A stretch of 64,000 bases of DNA from Candidatus Obscuribacterales bacterium (GCA_019752635.1 JAIELX010000060.1:62001-126000); one strand, 5' to 3'. Shown: positions 17,739 to 28,423, counted from the first letter of the stretch. Made by a program: numbers and translations. Notes: generated by a model from the sequence alone, not told the origin.

Positions 17739-20285
17739 TTGCCAATGAAGCCGACAATCATGAAGTCAACCTCTACAAGGAAATCGAGCAGAAGCCGGTC
17801 CGTCATTCTTTTATCCGCTGGATTGTTATTGTCGTCTGCGGCAAGTATGATGCCACCAAATGCAGTGGCGCTGCCTCAGTCTAAATCTGGTGGCTCCAAA
17901 GCGGCCTTCACTGCCGCCTCCGCGTCGAAACCGATCGGTGACAAGTGGGCTGTCGTGATCGGCATCAGTAAGTTTGCCGACGCGAAAGTGCCCGGTTTGA
18001 AGTATGCATCCAAGGATGCACGTGATTTCTATAATTACCTGACCGATCCCGCCCTTGGGAAGTTTGAGAAGGATCACGTCAAGCTTCTGGTTGATGATCA
18101 AGCAACCAAAGTAAACATCATGGACATGCTTGGCGATTCATTCTTGCCCCATGCTGCCAATCCGGACGATCTGGTCGTGATCTACCTTTCCACTCACGGC
18201 TCGCCGGCGGGAGCCGACATTCGAGGCGTCAACTACGTTATCGCGTACGATACTCGCTTGCAACGCTTGTTCGCCACAGGTTTGGAAATGAAGCAGCTTT
18301 TGCGAATGATCAAAGAGCGCGTTCATACCAATCGAATTGTTCTGGTTTTAGATACTTGTTATAGTGGCGCCGGTGGTGAACAGCATAAGGGACTGACGCG
18401 AACTAACATTGATGCTCAGGGCGCTGCTCAGGGAATAGGCAGTCTGGTGATTTGCTCCAGCAGTCCGGAACAACGATCGTGGGAATCAGATGATTTGAAG
18501 AACAGCTATTTCACTCGTTACTTGCTTGATTCGCTTAAGGAATCTCCCGGCAGTACTCTCGATCATGCATTCTCCGCCATGAAGCAGAAAGTCCAGCAAA
18601 ACGTGCTCAAGGATAAGGGCGAGGTGCAAACGCCCGTGCTGACCGGTACTTTCAGTGGCCCGCCTCTGCAAATTGGCATTAAGCCGGGTATCCTGCGCGC
18701 TGCGCCGATTACCTACGCAGTTGGCGATGTTGATTCAAAGTCTGCAAATAGTGCTTCCATTGATCTGAGCCAATACGGTGAGCACATGCGCAAAGCTCGT
18801 GAGCTAATGGATGCCAATAAATTTTGGGACGCTTCACATGAACTAAGTCTAGCGACGAAAAACAATCCAGACTCAGTGGAAGCACAGCTTACTTCGTCCG
18901 ATGTTTACGATCTGCAAGGGCGATTTGCCGAGGCGCTGGAGTCCTCGAAAAAGGCTGTACTTAATGACGATGAATCGGCTAGTGCGCATGAGAGATTAGC
19001 TCGAGCCTACTTTCGCGTTTCGCAACCCGATGAAGCGCTCAGGCAAGCGCAAAAGGCCGTCACTTTGGATCCCGAAAATTCAATGGCTCACTATTGGTTA
19101 GGGCGAGTGAATGAGAAGAACTTCAATAGAGTCGATCTTGCCGAGCAAGAATACAAGCGTGCATTGGAGTTGAACAGTCTCAATGGACCCGCCTCGCTAG
19201 GGCTGGCTCGTGTGCTGTTGCGTCAAGGGCGTAACGTGGATGAGGTTGAACCGATAGTACGCAAAGCATTGGAAGCCGACGAGGATGATGCGGAAGCCCA
19301 CCTCGAACTTGCGCGCCTGGTCAAGAAAAAGGGCGAGCTAGCGCAGGCGGAAACGCAGGTACGAAAAGCCATCGCTACGGATCCTAACAATCCGCTTTTG
19401 CACGCTGAGTTAGGGTCAATCTTGGCGGCATTACCGGATAAGGCGTCCGACGCAGAGGTGGAATTCAGGAAGGCGTTGGAGCTTGGACCTGCCGTCGGCT
19501 ATTGTCACTTCGCCATTGGTAGTTTTCTGCTCGACAAACGTGACCGGGCGGAGGAAGCGGAAAAAGAGTATAGAACCGCCATAAAGCTCGATGATGATCT
19601 CGACGAGGCGAAAGTAAAACTGGCGAACTTACTTGTAAGCCGCAAGAAAGTCTATGACGAAGCTGACGATCTTTATCGCAAGGCTCTGGTTACCAACCCG
19701 CGCAATTACATGGCTCTGATTGGTATCGGCAACATTAAAGCGGAACTTTACAGGGATTACGCAGGGGCGGAAGCAGAGTACAAGAAAGCCTTGACGCTCA
19801 ATCCACGTTCGGCGCTCTGCTATGACTTGCTGGGACAACTGTACGACTACAAGATGAATCGCGATGCTGAAGCCAAGAAGTCATACGAGAAGGCGATTGA
19901 ATGCGATCCTCGTTTTGCTGCTCCTCATTTCCATCTGGGCATGCTCACTATCAAAACAATGAAGGAAAAAGATGAGCGGGCGCCGGTTGTAGCGCTGGAT
20001 GAATTTAGGAAGGCGGCAGAGCTAAACGAACAGGAATCGGTTTATCGAACTAAACTCGGCTGGGTGCGTGCGAACTACCTTAAGAAGTATAAGGACGCGG
20101 AAGCTGATTATCGCAAGGCAATAGAACTGAATCTTTCCGACGCGGAAGCTCACTATCGTCTTGGACTGCTGCTGATAGAGAAGCTGGGGCAACGCAAGGC
20201 CGGCGAAGCAGAACTAAAAACTGCGATTGCTCAGAATCCCCGGGACCCTGAGATTAGAGCAGCCCATGAGCGGTTTGTCAGGTGA
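17739..20285 (+). CDS. Secreted caspase-family protease with TPR array
   Basis: An 848-residue exported protein. After a basic N-terminus and hydrophobic signal (about 21-44) comes a C14 caspase domain (about 68-320) starting DKWAVVIGISKF. Both catalytic residues are present: His153 in YLSTHGS and Cys207 in VLDTCYSG, so it should be an active Arg/Lys-type (meta/orthocaspase-like) peptidase. About 13 TPR-like units fill residues 350-840, with repeated signatures such as AEAEYKKALTLNP. TTG 17739 is spaced eight bases from AGGAG; ATG 17745 is the alternative. It lies 12 bases after the pseudokinase and 69 bases before the giant TPR gene. The TPRs probably bind partner proteins outside the cytoplasm. 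Regulation is not visible in sequence. Confidence 0.93.
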   Translation: MPMKPTIMKSTSTRKSSRSRSVILLSAGLLLSSAASMMPPNAVALPQSKSGGSKAAFTAASASKPIGDKWAVVIGISKFADAKVPGLKYASKDARDFYNYLTDPALGKFEKDHVKLLVDDQATKVNIMDMLGDSFLPHAANPDDLVVIYLSTHGSPAGADIRGVNYVIAYDTRLQRLFATGLEMKQLLRMIKERVHTNRIVLVLDTCYSGAGGEQHKGLTRTNIDAQGAAQGIGSLVICSSSPEQRSWESDDLKNSYFTRYLLDSLKESPGSTLDHAFSAMKQKVQQNVLKDKGEVQTPVLTGTFSGPPLQIGIKPGILRAAPITYAVGDVDSKSANSASIDLSQYGEHMRKARELMDANKFWDASHELSLATKNNPDSVEAQLTSSDVYDLQGRFAEALESSKKAVLNDDESASAHERLARAYFRVSQPDEALRQAQKAVTLDPENSMAHYWLGRVNEKNFNRVDLAEQEYKRALELNSLNGPASLGLARVLLRQGRNVDEVEPIVRKALEADEDDAEAHLELARLVKKKGELAQAETQVRKAIATDPNNPLLHAELGSILAALPDKASDAEVEFRKALELGPAVGYCHFAIGSFLLDKRDRAEEAEKEYRTAIKLDDDLDEAKVKLANLLVSRKKVYDEADDLYRKALVTNPRNYMALIGIGNIKAELYRDYAGAEAEYKKALTLNPRSALCYDLLGQLYDYKMNRDAEAKKSYEKAIECDPRFAAPHFHLGMLTIKTMKEKDERAPVVALDEFRKAAELNEQESVYRTKLGWVRANYLKKYKDAEADYRKAIELNLSDAEAHYRLGLLLIEKLGQRKAGEAELKTAIAQNPRDPEIRAAHERFVR

Positions 20286-20354
20286 CGCAAGCGCCGCAGT
20301 TGAGTTGAATGGCGCACGATAGTAATGAGGGAGCTGAGCAATCCGGGTGAAAGG

Positions 20355-23300
20355 ATGGTAACCAGACCAGTCGTTACAGTTCTGATAAGCCTGTGCATCG
20401 TCGAAATGCTGCTGGCGGACCCTGCGTTTGGTGCCGATGGTACCGCCGCTGCCTCTGTCGGTAAGGCAACGGCAACAACAACAACTCCTGCCGTTGGTGC
20501 CTCATCTACGCCCGCCGCTTTGCCTGTCGGCTCAGCGGCGACTCCACCGGCGCCGTCCGGATTCGCCGATTTGTACGGCAAGGCGCAGGCTGTGAAGAAC
20601 CCGGATTTGTTATTGAAGACGGCTCGAGACGATGAGGCGGCATTGCGATGGGAATCTGCCTGCGCCAGTTATCTTGCTGCTGCCACGGAACTGTGCGGAA
20701 GCGGTAATACGTTCAAATCCAAGCCGATAGTAGATAAAGTTGCTCTGCTTGGCGCCAAGCTGGACAAAACGGCGAAGCGCGCACTAATAGATGCTCTGGT
20801 AGCGGCGGGTGAAAGTAGTCAGGCTCGCAGCCGGTTCTTATCATCCGACTATATGTTTAGTGCGGCTCTTAGTCTCAAGGAGCAGCTGCACGAATCCGAC
20901 GAGCAGCTTACTAAGATTCTTGTGAAACTAGCCGCTGTTCGTGGATTCGAGTCACAGTACGCAGCTGCGGAAGTACTCTACAGGCGAGCGTTGACGGCGT
21001 TGGAAGCCACGCGCAAAGAAGATGATCCGCAGGTGCTTAGCTGCCTCAGTGCTCTTGCGACAGTGTCCAGCCAGCGTGGAAACTTTGCGGAGGCCGCACC
21101 ACTTTTGCAAAAACTGTTAACGCTGTTACAGAAGAACAAAGTACCATTGGGGCTAGGGCATGTAGATTATTTTATTCAGTTGAGCCAGGCACATCGCAGA
21201 AGCGGACAACTAGATCACGCTCGCGCTGAGATGGACCAGGCATTGGAGATTGTGAATCGATCTCTCAATGATGCGAATTCGACCATCGATAAAGATCTCG
21301 CCAATGATGTGGCTGATGCCCTGAAAGAGTCCGTGCGCCTGATCCTGACCGGTCGTAGTATTGACGACCAGACTGTTCGCGTTATGAAAACAGCGTACAA
21401 ACTTCGCTTGCGCGCTGAGGGTTACGACGATGTCTCGTTGCGCGATCTTGAGGATGTTGGTAATCACTTGATCCGGATCGGAAAGGCGGATCAGGCGGTG
21501 GAGCTTTATGGAAAGGCTGTTAAGGAAACCGCCGAAGAGAGCGAACCGATTCGAGCTAAATTGCAGGAAAATTACATCAAGGTACTGACAGCGGCAAACC
21601 GGACCGCTGATATTGCGGCGATTGAGGCTGAGAAACAGCGCCGGCTTGCAGCTATTCGACAAGAGGCGGAGCAAGGTGCGGAGAGGGAGCTCAGTGAAGC
21701 TAAGAAGAGACGAGATAGTGATTCTGAGTCATATGTCCTTGCATTGATGAATCTGGCTCGCTTAAAGCTGGACAATCGCAAAACGCAAGAGTCACTCTCC
21801 TTAGCTCGGGAAGCGTTGTCGACCGCGCAGAAAACTCCGGAGTTTAACAATGAGGAGTTCATCAAGTCTCTCTGGAGTTACTGTACGAAGTATGCTGCCG
21901 AATCCAGTGAATCCAACAAGGAAGAGCGGTTCATATACGAAGTCGTTAACTTTGACGAAAAACAGCGGGCGGAGCACTACAACTACGGTCGCTGTTCCGA
22001 TACCTCCGGAGTGATGAATTATTACAAGGACAAACGTCGCTATGCTGATGCTGAAGCGTTTTTGAAGCATGTGATTGCCGTTCGAAAGAAGTACCGTGCA
22101 CAAGATGTCGTCGCTTTATCCACTGCGTTTGAAAACTTATGCAAGTTCTATAAGTTCAAGGGCGATGAGCCTCGTTATCAGGAAGTGAAATCGATTGTTT
22201 TGAGTTTCCTGGCTGTGCGCTACAGAAACACGGAACCGAAAACAATATTGCCAAGGCTGCTGGTGGTGTCAAACAGAATCCAGGATGGCGACTTGGACGA
22301 AGCTCAAACCATTCTTGAGCAAGTGATACCAACTATTGAAACACACAAGGAATCATCCGCCAGTAATCAGTATCGTACTGAAGCGATCAATCAGATTCGT
22401 CGCCTTACAGATATCTTTCTAGTAAACAACCAGGTTGAACGCGCGGATCCTTTCTTGAGGAAAGGTGCGGAGTTTTACGGCAAGGGAATCACTGGTTCGT
22501 TGCCGGACTACTGGTTGCAAATGAGCTTTGACAAAGCAGTTGATGCATACTGCAGCAAAGATAACTTTACTGCAGCCGCCGAACTTTTGAAGAGTGATAT
22601 TGCGGGGCGCACCGCCAGGAGCGGCAAAGACAGCGATGAAGTCAATCGGGCACGATTGCGCTTGAGTGAGGTTTATCTCCGGCACTCGGACTTTGCAGGA
22701 AAGAAGGGCTTGCAAGAGCAGTCCACCGGGCTGCAGCGCAGTTCTGAGGCAGAGTTCAATGAGGTGGCCGAATCGATAGCAAAGTCGAACAAGGGCGTCT
22801 CTCCGATGCTTAAGCTGGCGGAGCGAAGACGCAAAACTCGCGCATTTTCTCCATTGACGAATGATGGCGATTACGAAGAAACGCCGCCCGTATACATTCG
22901 TCGCCATGCGAAGGACTTGACGAACCAGTCGGTCGAGGCGCCGAGGGAGCCACTTACGTTCGCAGTTTTCGGACGGTCCGAAGTGGTCATGGCCGGGGCG
23001 TCTACCTCCTGGTCCTGCAACAGCGACAATCAGCCGCCTTTGATATTGGATGCTGCCGGCGACGTTTCTAGTTACGGTAAGTTGAAAATAAGGGACGATG
23101 CGCGCATTCACGGAAACATAATCGGCAGAACCGTTTATATGCTAGTGCGAAAACTTGGCGAGGAGGCAAAAGCGATTGGCAATGTGCCGCGACCTTATCC
23201 TTTGCCTGAGCCGGTAAAGCCACCATCCACAAAAGCAGTACCCGTGGCAATAACGGAGGGGAGCCTTTCGCCCGGTCCCCCCGGGTTCATTGCTGATCTT

Positions 23301-24383
23301 GGCGACTTTGTGGTCAACGGCGGCAAGACCGTAAAAATTACTCCAGGAGACTACCTCGCGACTTCGTTCACCGTATCCGGTGGCGCTAAAGTTGAAGTTG
23401 TCAAACAAGTCGTAAAAGGTCAAGTTCAACCTGTTCGAATATTCTTGCGCGCGGTGCCGGATCTGCGCGTTCAATTGAATCTGGACGGCAGGTCAATAAC
23501 TAACGGAGAAGGTGCTGCTGCGCAGCTGCAGTATTGGTATCCCGGGCGGGGAATTTTGATGTTGAGAAACGGGGCTGTGCTTCATGGCGTTATTTATGCG
23601 CCGGAAGCACTGGTAAACATATCCGGGAGTAATACAACCGTTGTCGGATCTGTTGTCGCCGACGAAGTGCGAATGTTTGGTACATCCAGGGCTGTTTACG
23701 ATGGTGCTTTGCCGACGGCAAAGCAAATGGGACTGCCGCCTCTGTCAATCAAACCCTTTGACAAGAGCATCCCGGTAATGGACGGGGAAGATGGCGGGAC
23801 CCTGATAATGGGTGGCGATCCGGACTACAAAGATGCGTTTCGCGCTCAGGAATTGCTCCGACTTCGCAAACCGGGGGCAGCAGTGGTGTTCTTGCAACGT
23901 GCGATCGCCGACGACCCTGTTGCTGCTAACTATGGGCTGTTTGCTCGATGTCGCTTGCTTCTCAAGCAATATCCATTAGCTCTTGAGTCATGCAACAAAG
24001 GACTTGCGCTTGAACCGAATAACCCGGTTCTGTTGGCGACACGCGGGCAGATTTATCAGGCTCTCAATCAAATTGATAAGGCGTTGTCCGACTTCAAGCG
24101 AGCGCTGCAACTACTGCCCTGTCCTCGGAATTATCGCGATTTGATCGCGTATGGCGTATGTTGGATGGGGATTGGCGATACTGCCAAAGCCGAAGAAATC
24201 TTTTCGGAATGCATCGCACTTAATCCGGAATTGAACGACGCATACGAGTACCGTGCTGCCGTTTACGATCAACAAAACAAACCTGAGCTTGCCTTGCAAG
24301 ATCGCGAAAAGGTGAAACGCTGTATCGAAGCGCAGTTGGCAAAAGCAAATCGACCGCCGGAATCGACGCGCCTGCCCAAGTGA
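20355..24383 (+). CDS. Giant exported TPR protein with DUF7305-like beta domain
   Basis: A 1342-residue protein with a signal peptide (hydrophobic TVLISLCIVEMLL, cut near FGADG). Residues about 70-830 are TPR and TPR-like helices, including a highly charged stretch. A beta-rich block follows (about 870-1120: VVNGGKTVKITPGDYL, LNLDGRSITNG, GAVLHGVIYAPEALVNISG). This resembles the DUF7305 domain seen in PilX-type pilin and surface proteins. Three or more canonical TPRs close the protein (AFRAQELLRLRKPGAAV onward). ATG 20355 has GGGTGAAAGG upstream and gives a cleaner signal; ATG 20325 would add ten residues but lacks a site. It is last in the four-gene run with the caspase. A surface scaffold role is inferred. 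Confidence 0.8.
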   Translation: MVTRPVVTVLISLCIVEMLLADPAFGADGTAAASVGKATATTTTPAVGASSTPAALPVGSAATPPAPSGFADLYGKAQAVKNPDLLLKTARDDEAALRWESACASYLAAATELCGSGNTFKSKPIVDKVALLGAKLDKTAKRALIDALVAAGESSQARSRFLSSDYMFSAALSLKEQLHESDEQLTKILVKLAAVRGFESQYAAAEVLYRRALTALEATRKEDDPQVLSCLSALATVSSQRGNFAEAAPLLQKLLTLLQKNKVPLGLGHVDYFIQLSQAHRRSGQLDHARAEMDQALEIVNRSLNDANSTIDKDLANDVADALKESVRLILTGRSIDDQTVRVMKTAYKLRLRAEGYDDVSLRDLEDVGNHLIRIGKADQAVELYGKAVKETAEESEPIRAKLQENYIKVLTAANRTADIAAIEAEKQRRLAAIRQEAEQGAERELSEAKKRRDSDSESYVLALMNLARLKLDNRKTQESLSLAREALSTAQKTPEFNNEEFIKSLWSYCTKYAAESSESNKEERFIYEVVNFDEKQRAEHYNYGRCSDTSGVMNYYKDKRRYADAEAFLKHVIAVRKKYRAQDVVALSTAFENLCKFYKFKGDEPRYQEVKSIVLSFLAVRYRNTEPKTILPRLLVVSNRIQDGDLDEAQTILEQVIPTIETHKESSASNQYRTEAINQIRRLTDIFLVNNQVERADPFLRKGAEFYGKGITGSLPDYWLQMSFDKAVDAYCSKDNFTAAAELLKSDIAGRTARSGKDSDEVNRARLRLSEVYLRHSDFAGKKGLQEQSTGLQRSSEAEFNEVAESIAKSNKGVSPMLKLAERRRKTRAFSPLTNDGDYEETPPVYIRRHAKDLTNQSVEAPREPLTFAVFGRSEVVMAGASTSWSCNSDNQPPLILDAAGDVSSYGKLKIRDDARIHGNIIGRTVYMLVRKLGEEAKAIGNVPRPYPLPEPVKPPSTKAVPVAITEGSLSPGPPGFIADLGDFVVNGGKTVKITPGDYLATSFTVSGGAKVEVVKQVVKGQVQPVRIFLRAVPDLRVQLNLDGRSITNGEGAAAQLQYWYPGRGILMLRNGAVLHGVIYAPEALVNISGSNTTVVGSVVADEVRMFGTSRAVYDGALPTAKQMGLPPLSIKPFDKSIPVMDGEDGGTLIMGGDPDYKDAFRAQELLRLRKPGAAVVFLQRAIADDPVAANYGLFARCRLLLKQYPLALESCNKGLALEPNNPVLLATRGQIYQALNQIDKALSDFKRALQLLPCPRNYRDLIAYGVCWMGIGDTAKAEEIFSECIALNPELNDAYEYRAAVYDQQNKPELALQDREKVKRCIEAQLAKANRPPESTRLPK

Positions 24384-24407
24384 TTTCCGGCGCCGCGACG
24401 GACGACT

Positions 24408-26801
24408 CTAGCCTTCTTCATCCAACGGGTCCGTTGTCGACGCGCACGCCATTTGCGCGGTTGCCGCTCTTACCGCTTTCTCCAGCTCTTCTTCCGGCGA
24501 AAGTCTGATGGCACTTTCCAACATGGCTTTTGCGTCGCTAACTTTGCGCAGGCGCGATCGCAAATCAGGCTCCGTCAGCTTTTGAATTACTAGGTTCAGT
24601 TCCGGCGAAACCTCTGCGCCATCGAGGGCGGGGCTAGAGCAGCTAATCGGTACCGGATCTTGTCCGACCAAGAGGAAATAGGCCGTGGCTCCCATTGCAT
24701 ACAGATCGCTCTGCAAACTCGGTTCCCCGCGAAACTGTTCCGGGGGCATGTAAGCTGTCTTTCCTACGACTGTGCCGGTGGTACCGTCTGTGCTGTCTTG
24801 ATGAGCTACGTTGAAGTCAATTAGCTTCAGCGTCCCGTTGCTGTTGAGAATTAGATTATCCGGCGTAAAGTCACGGTGCACAACCGGAGTGGGGCGGGAA
24901 GCCAGGTACTGCAAAATTTCACACATCTGAAGACAAAGTGCGATCACTTCATTTTCAGCAAGTGGCCCGTCTTGTTTGACCTTTTGACTGAGCGACATGC
25001 CGTCGATGTGCTCCAGCACCAGGTATGCTCGGTGATCCTCAACAAAGTAGTCTAGTAGCCTCACTACTTGTGGATGTGACAGTTCCTTCAAAAGACGGGC
25101 TTCTTGTTCGAAAACCCCAAGCGCTTTCCTGCGAATATTGACGTCCACGAAAACCGGCAGCATGAATTCCTTTAGTACTACTTCCTCTCCTGCCAGGACG
25201 TCCGACGCGAGATAGGCTGTTCCTTGACCGCCGCATCCCAGCATCCTTACGACGCTGTACTGGTGGCTCTTTAGTTGCGCGCCCTCGATTAGTGGTTCCA
25301 ATCGATCTCGTTTCGGCGGAGAGCTGAGCGCTTCCAGCCATAGATCCGTATAGCTGTAATCGCATGGTGCTTGCAGGGCTTTTATTACTTCGACATCGCG
25401 AGGCACTTTCGGAGCCCAACGCTCTATCGCCTTCAAAATTTCTTCCCGAGCAGTTGTGGTATCGATGCTGCCAACTCTCAGGCGTCGGCGAGTGCCGTCC
25501 TTTGCGTAAAAGACAAGCCAGTGATCCGCAACGGAAGACTTGCCCTTAGGGAGTTCCAGACCTATGCGCACCACTTTCTCCCAGGGCAAGATCGGGTCCC
25601 TGATCCACCACGGCATGTGCGTGCCGATGATGCGCAGGCCCTTCTTTGAAATCTCCACGTGTGTAGGTCTGCAAGTGGCGAAAAGCCCGTACAATACCGC
25701 TAGACTTAAGACTATCCACCACGCTTTCTCTGCCACGGCCAGCGCAATTACAGCCAACAAAGACCAAAGTGCAAAATCTGTCGGCGCATTGGCCAGCACG
25801 CAGGTTTGATAGATTCCCTGCGGACATCTGCAGGCCGCTGCAAGAATTGTCCAGCCCATAACGACGCCTATGCAACGCACAAGTGCGCGCCCGCGCATCA
25901 AGCTCTTGTCCGATTCTGAGATGTTGCGCGCTGCGTATTTGTTGCGATCAAGTCGAAACGCAAACTCCATTTCATGAAATGCTCGGTAACGCACAAGCAG
26001 AGCACTCTTGCTCACTTGAAGTTCGTCGTCCTGACGGCGCGCTTTTTTAGTAAGGCTCGTTGCTGATGCTTCTTCGAGCCACTCTTGCGGATTCTTGTAG
26101 TTCTTTCCTCTAAACAAACTCCATTGGTAGAGGAGATTCTCAAAGCTCTTCAGGCAGGATCGTTTCCACGCTTTTGCAAAGGTGAGCCGCCTGCCTTGAC
26201 GGTCTGAAACGTTGAAGTCGTAGAAGCAATCCGCAGGTGTATTTTGCAACCTTGAACTTTGAAAGAACGCTTCATATAGTGGTCTTGCAAATGTTGGCAA
26301 CAGGGTGAATACAATAGTAAAGAGCATCGTAAGTAAAACGCCTACTGGTCCTAAGTCCGGCGAGCCACTCCAGACCGTGAGGAAATCGGTCACTACCTTG
26401 CCGACCAGAACTCCGCTCAGGATTTGGCTGCATAGAAGAATGAGTCCAAGCCAAATGGGGTTAAAGTAGCAGATGAAAAAGAATATCCCGCCCACACACC
26501 CGGCCCCTGCGCAGATATCCACCGCGCGTAGCAGGGCATCCGGCATCGTTGCCAGACCGGGCAACAACGGCATGGCAAGGGCCATCGTCGCTGCGCTGAT
26601 AATACCGCCTGTAATACCGACAATAATCGAGTCTACCGCTGCGGACGATTGCAGGGAAGACCGACTGCGAGCTCCAGGGGGAGTCAAGTTCTGTCTTTGT
26701 AATTGTTTCTCCGCCGGTGAGTTTGCCGCGACAGCAGGTGCTGCCGTAGGGTTCGCCGCTGCGAGAACTTTAGCTATGATACTTTCTTTCGTCTCGGTCA
26801 T
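24408..26801 (-). CDS. Membrane Ser/Thr kinase with PH-like domain, DFN variant
   Basis: A 797-residue protein. The N-terminal half has several membrane spans (about 58-180, plus two near 310-380) around an RDD-like segment (DRQGRRLTFAKAWKR). A PH-like strand region (VEISKKGLRIIGT to LRVGSIDTT) precedes the kinase domain at about 510-780. The glycine loop LGCGGQGTAYL and ATP Lys (VVLKEF) are good, and catalytic Asp644 is in HRDFTPDN. The usual catalytic-loop Lys is Thr, and DFG reads DFN. Magnesium binding may still work through the Asp. It starts six bases after the TPR gene's stop without a strong site, so translation is probably coupled. The kinase two genes upstream is a paralogue. Confidence 0.87.
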   Translation of the reverse strand: MTETKESIIAKVLAAANPTAAPAVAANSPAEKQLQRQNLTPPGARSRSSLQSSAAVDSIIVGITGGIISAATMALAMPLLPGLATMPDALLRAVDICAGAGCVGGIFFFICYFNPIWLGLILLCSQILSGVLVGKVVTDFLTVWSGSPDLGPVGVLLTMLFTIVFTLLPTFARPLYEAFFQSSRLQNTPADCFYDFNVSDRQGRRLTFAKAWKRSCLKSFENLLYQWSLFRGKNYKNPQEWLEEASATSLTKKARRQDDELQVSKSALLVRYRAFHEMEFAFRLDRNKYAARNISESDKSLMRGRALVRCIGVVMGWTILAAACRCPQGIYQTCVLANAPTDFALWSLLAVIALAVAEKAWWIVLSLAVLYGLFATCRPTHVEISKKGLRIIGTHMPWWIRDPILPWEKVVRIGLELPKGKSSVADHWLVFYAKDGTRRRLRVGSIDTTTAREEILKAIERWAPKVPRDVEVIKALQAPCDYSYTDLWLEALSSPPKRDRLEPLIEGAQLKSHQYSVVRMLGCGGQGTAYLASDVLAGEEVVLKEFMLPVFVDVNIRRKALGVFEQEARLLKELSHPQVVRLLDYFVEDHRAYLVLEHIDGMSLSQKVKQDGPLAENEVIALCLQMCEILQYLASRPTPVVHRDFTPDNLILNSNGTLKLIDFNVAHQDSTDGTTGTVVGKTAYMPPEQFRGEPSLQSDLYAMGATAYFLLVGQDPVPISCSSPALDGAEVSPELNLVIQKLTEPDLRSRLRKVSDAKAMLESAIRLSPEEELEKAVRAATAQMACASTTDPLDEEG

Positions 26802-26807
26802 GATGAT

Positions 26808-28400
26808 TTAGATTTCCGTCTGTAACCGAGGGTTGTTTCTTACTTGCGATAGTCGTCGTTCAAAGTCTTGGCGTTTTGCTGTGTCATTTGTTTTTTTACA
26901 CACCAGGATGCCGACTTCAAGCCCTTTGGCCAGGAACGGGTTAATCTTCAATGCATCATTGACGTCCTGCATTGCGATAGCGGGCGTTTTCAGGTGCAAG
27001 TTGCACAGAGCCCTGTTTGCATGGAAGATGGCTCGTTGTCTTAGCGCGGTAGGGTCTTCTTGCAGGAACTTTTCCAAGTCTGGCAGGGACAGTGCTCGCG
27101 CATAATCACCCGATAGGACATTCAATTGCATCAGGCGCAGGGCCCGTTGCGCCGGTTCCTCGTATGCTCCGTTTTCTTCTTTATCGTTGAGAAATGCCTT
27201 CGCTTTGTCCAGTAATCGCTGCCGTGTTTCGGCGTTTGAGGCGAGGCTGCTTTCGGCAATCAGAATCTCAGACATCAGGAGTTTTCCTGCCGCTTTAGCT
27301 TCCCGAGGCTGACCTTTCGCCAGTAGTGATTCCGCCTTCTTTCGAGCTTCGCCCGGTTTGTTTTCCTGTAGCAGAATGCGTCCTTCCCAGAGCGCTTCTT
27401 CGTTGAACGTGCTGTAGTCGGCCGGTGCCAATTTTGAGAGCATTCGACCGGCTGCATGAAGCTGATTGGAATGGAACAAAGCATCGACCTTGTCTAGCGC
27501 CAGTTCCTTCCCGCCGAAGTACGGGAGACCTTCAGCTTGGAATTTGAAGTCGACAACTTCTTTCCACCTGCCACTGGCTAACATCAACTTGCGCAAGGTC
27601 GTCTCTCGATCGGCATGCCAATACTGCTTCTCCAGGGGGAGAATCTTCAGGGCTTTTTTCTGTTCGTCTATTGCGGACCCGAAGTCGCAACGCCTAATAT
27701 GCTGCCATGCGAGAGCTTCGTGGAGCTCGCTCTGGTTGGGAATCACGTCTTTCAGCAAGGCAATCAGCTTATCTTTTGCTGCATAGTCCGTGGACTCAAT
27801 CCCCAGTGTACTCCCTAGCGAGTCTCCCAGCAGTGTGCGCTTATGTTGTAAGTGGTGCTCGGTAATGAACTTGCTTGCAAGCTCAATAGACTTCTCCTTT
27901 CCTCGCAATCCTTCTGTACCGGTGGTGGCTGAGACCAGTAATGCATAAGCCATATCGGGTTCCCCTGTTGCAGCGGTTATCAGTCCGCAAGACAATGCAA
28001 GAGGTGCACAGTCTTGTTTGACCGCTGAGCGAGCTCCTGCAGTAGCTTGAAAGTAGGTGACACCTATCGAAATGAGCATGGCGCAAAGAAAAAGACCGAG
28101 GTAGCCCAGTATGGAATCTGCTGCGAAAAGCGATTTGCGGATATTGGAAAGAATCTGTTTTGGCGTTAGTCGAGGAGGATCGTGATCATCGAAAACGGTT
28201 TGATTGGATGACACGGCACTGTTGAACATTTCCCGCCCTAAGCCGTCGCCTGCCGCAATGGTGCGCGATGCGTCCGCAATTGAGTTGGGCAGGGTGGAAT
28301 CGACTGCTTCCGTGGACGGATGTGCAGGCGAAGAAGTAGTGGCTTCGCAGGCGCGCAACGTCACTTCTTGTTCTTCCTTGAATCCCGGGTCGGTGCTCAC
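26808..28400 (-). CDS. Membrane-anchored TPR-like protein between two kinases
   Basis: A 530-residue protein with a Ser/Thr-rich acidic N-terminal 100 residues, one membrane span at about 95-117 (LGYLGLFLCAMLISIGVTYF) and a helical C-terminal region of about 400 residues. TPR-like pairs include LAWQHIRRCDFGSAIDEQKKAL-type units and a last pair ALCNLHLKTPAIAMQDVNDALKINP. The N-terminal part should be cytoplasmic, where the neighbouring kinases act, and its Ser/Thr content makes it a plausible kinase substrate (inference). GTG 28400 has GAGGA about six bases upstream. It is the middle gene of a tight three-gene set, 23 bases after one kinase and 6 before the other. Confidence 0.75.
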   Translation of the reverse strand: MSTDPGFKEEQEVTLRACEATTSSPAHPSTEAVDSTLPNSIADASRTIAAGDGLGREMFNSAVSSNQTVFDDHDPPRLTPKQILSNIRKSLFAADSILGYLGLFLCAMLISIGVTYFQATAGARSAVKQDCAPLALSCGLITAATGEPDMAYALLVSATTGTEGLRGKEKSIELASKFITEHHLQHKRTLLGDSLGSTLGIESTDYAAKDKLIALLKDVIPNQSELHEALAWQHIRRCDFGSAIDEQKKALKILPLEKQYWHADRETTLRKLMLASGRWKEVVDFKFQAEGLPYFGGKELALDKVDALFHSNQLHAAGRMLSKLAPADYSTFNEEALWEGRILLQENKPGEARKKAESLLAKGQPREAKAAGKLLMSEILIAESSLASNAETRQRLLDKAKAFLNDKEENGAYEEPAQRALRLMQLNVLSGDYARALSLPDLEKFLQEDPTALRQRAIFHANRALCNLHLKTPAIAMQDVNDALKINPFLAKGLEVGILVCKKTNDTAKRQDFERRLSQVRNNPRLQTEI

Positions 28401-28423
28401 TTTCTATCCTCAATAACTGCACG

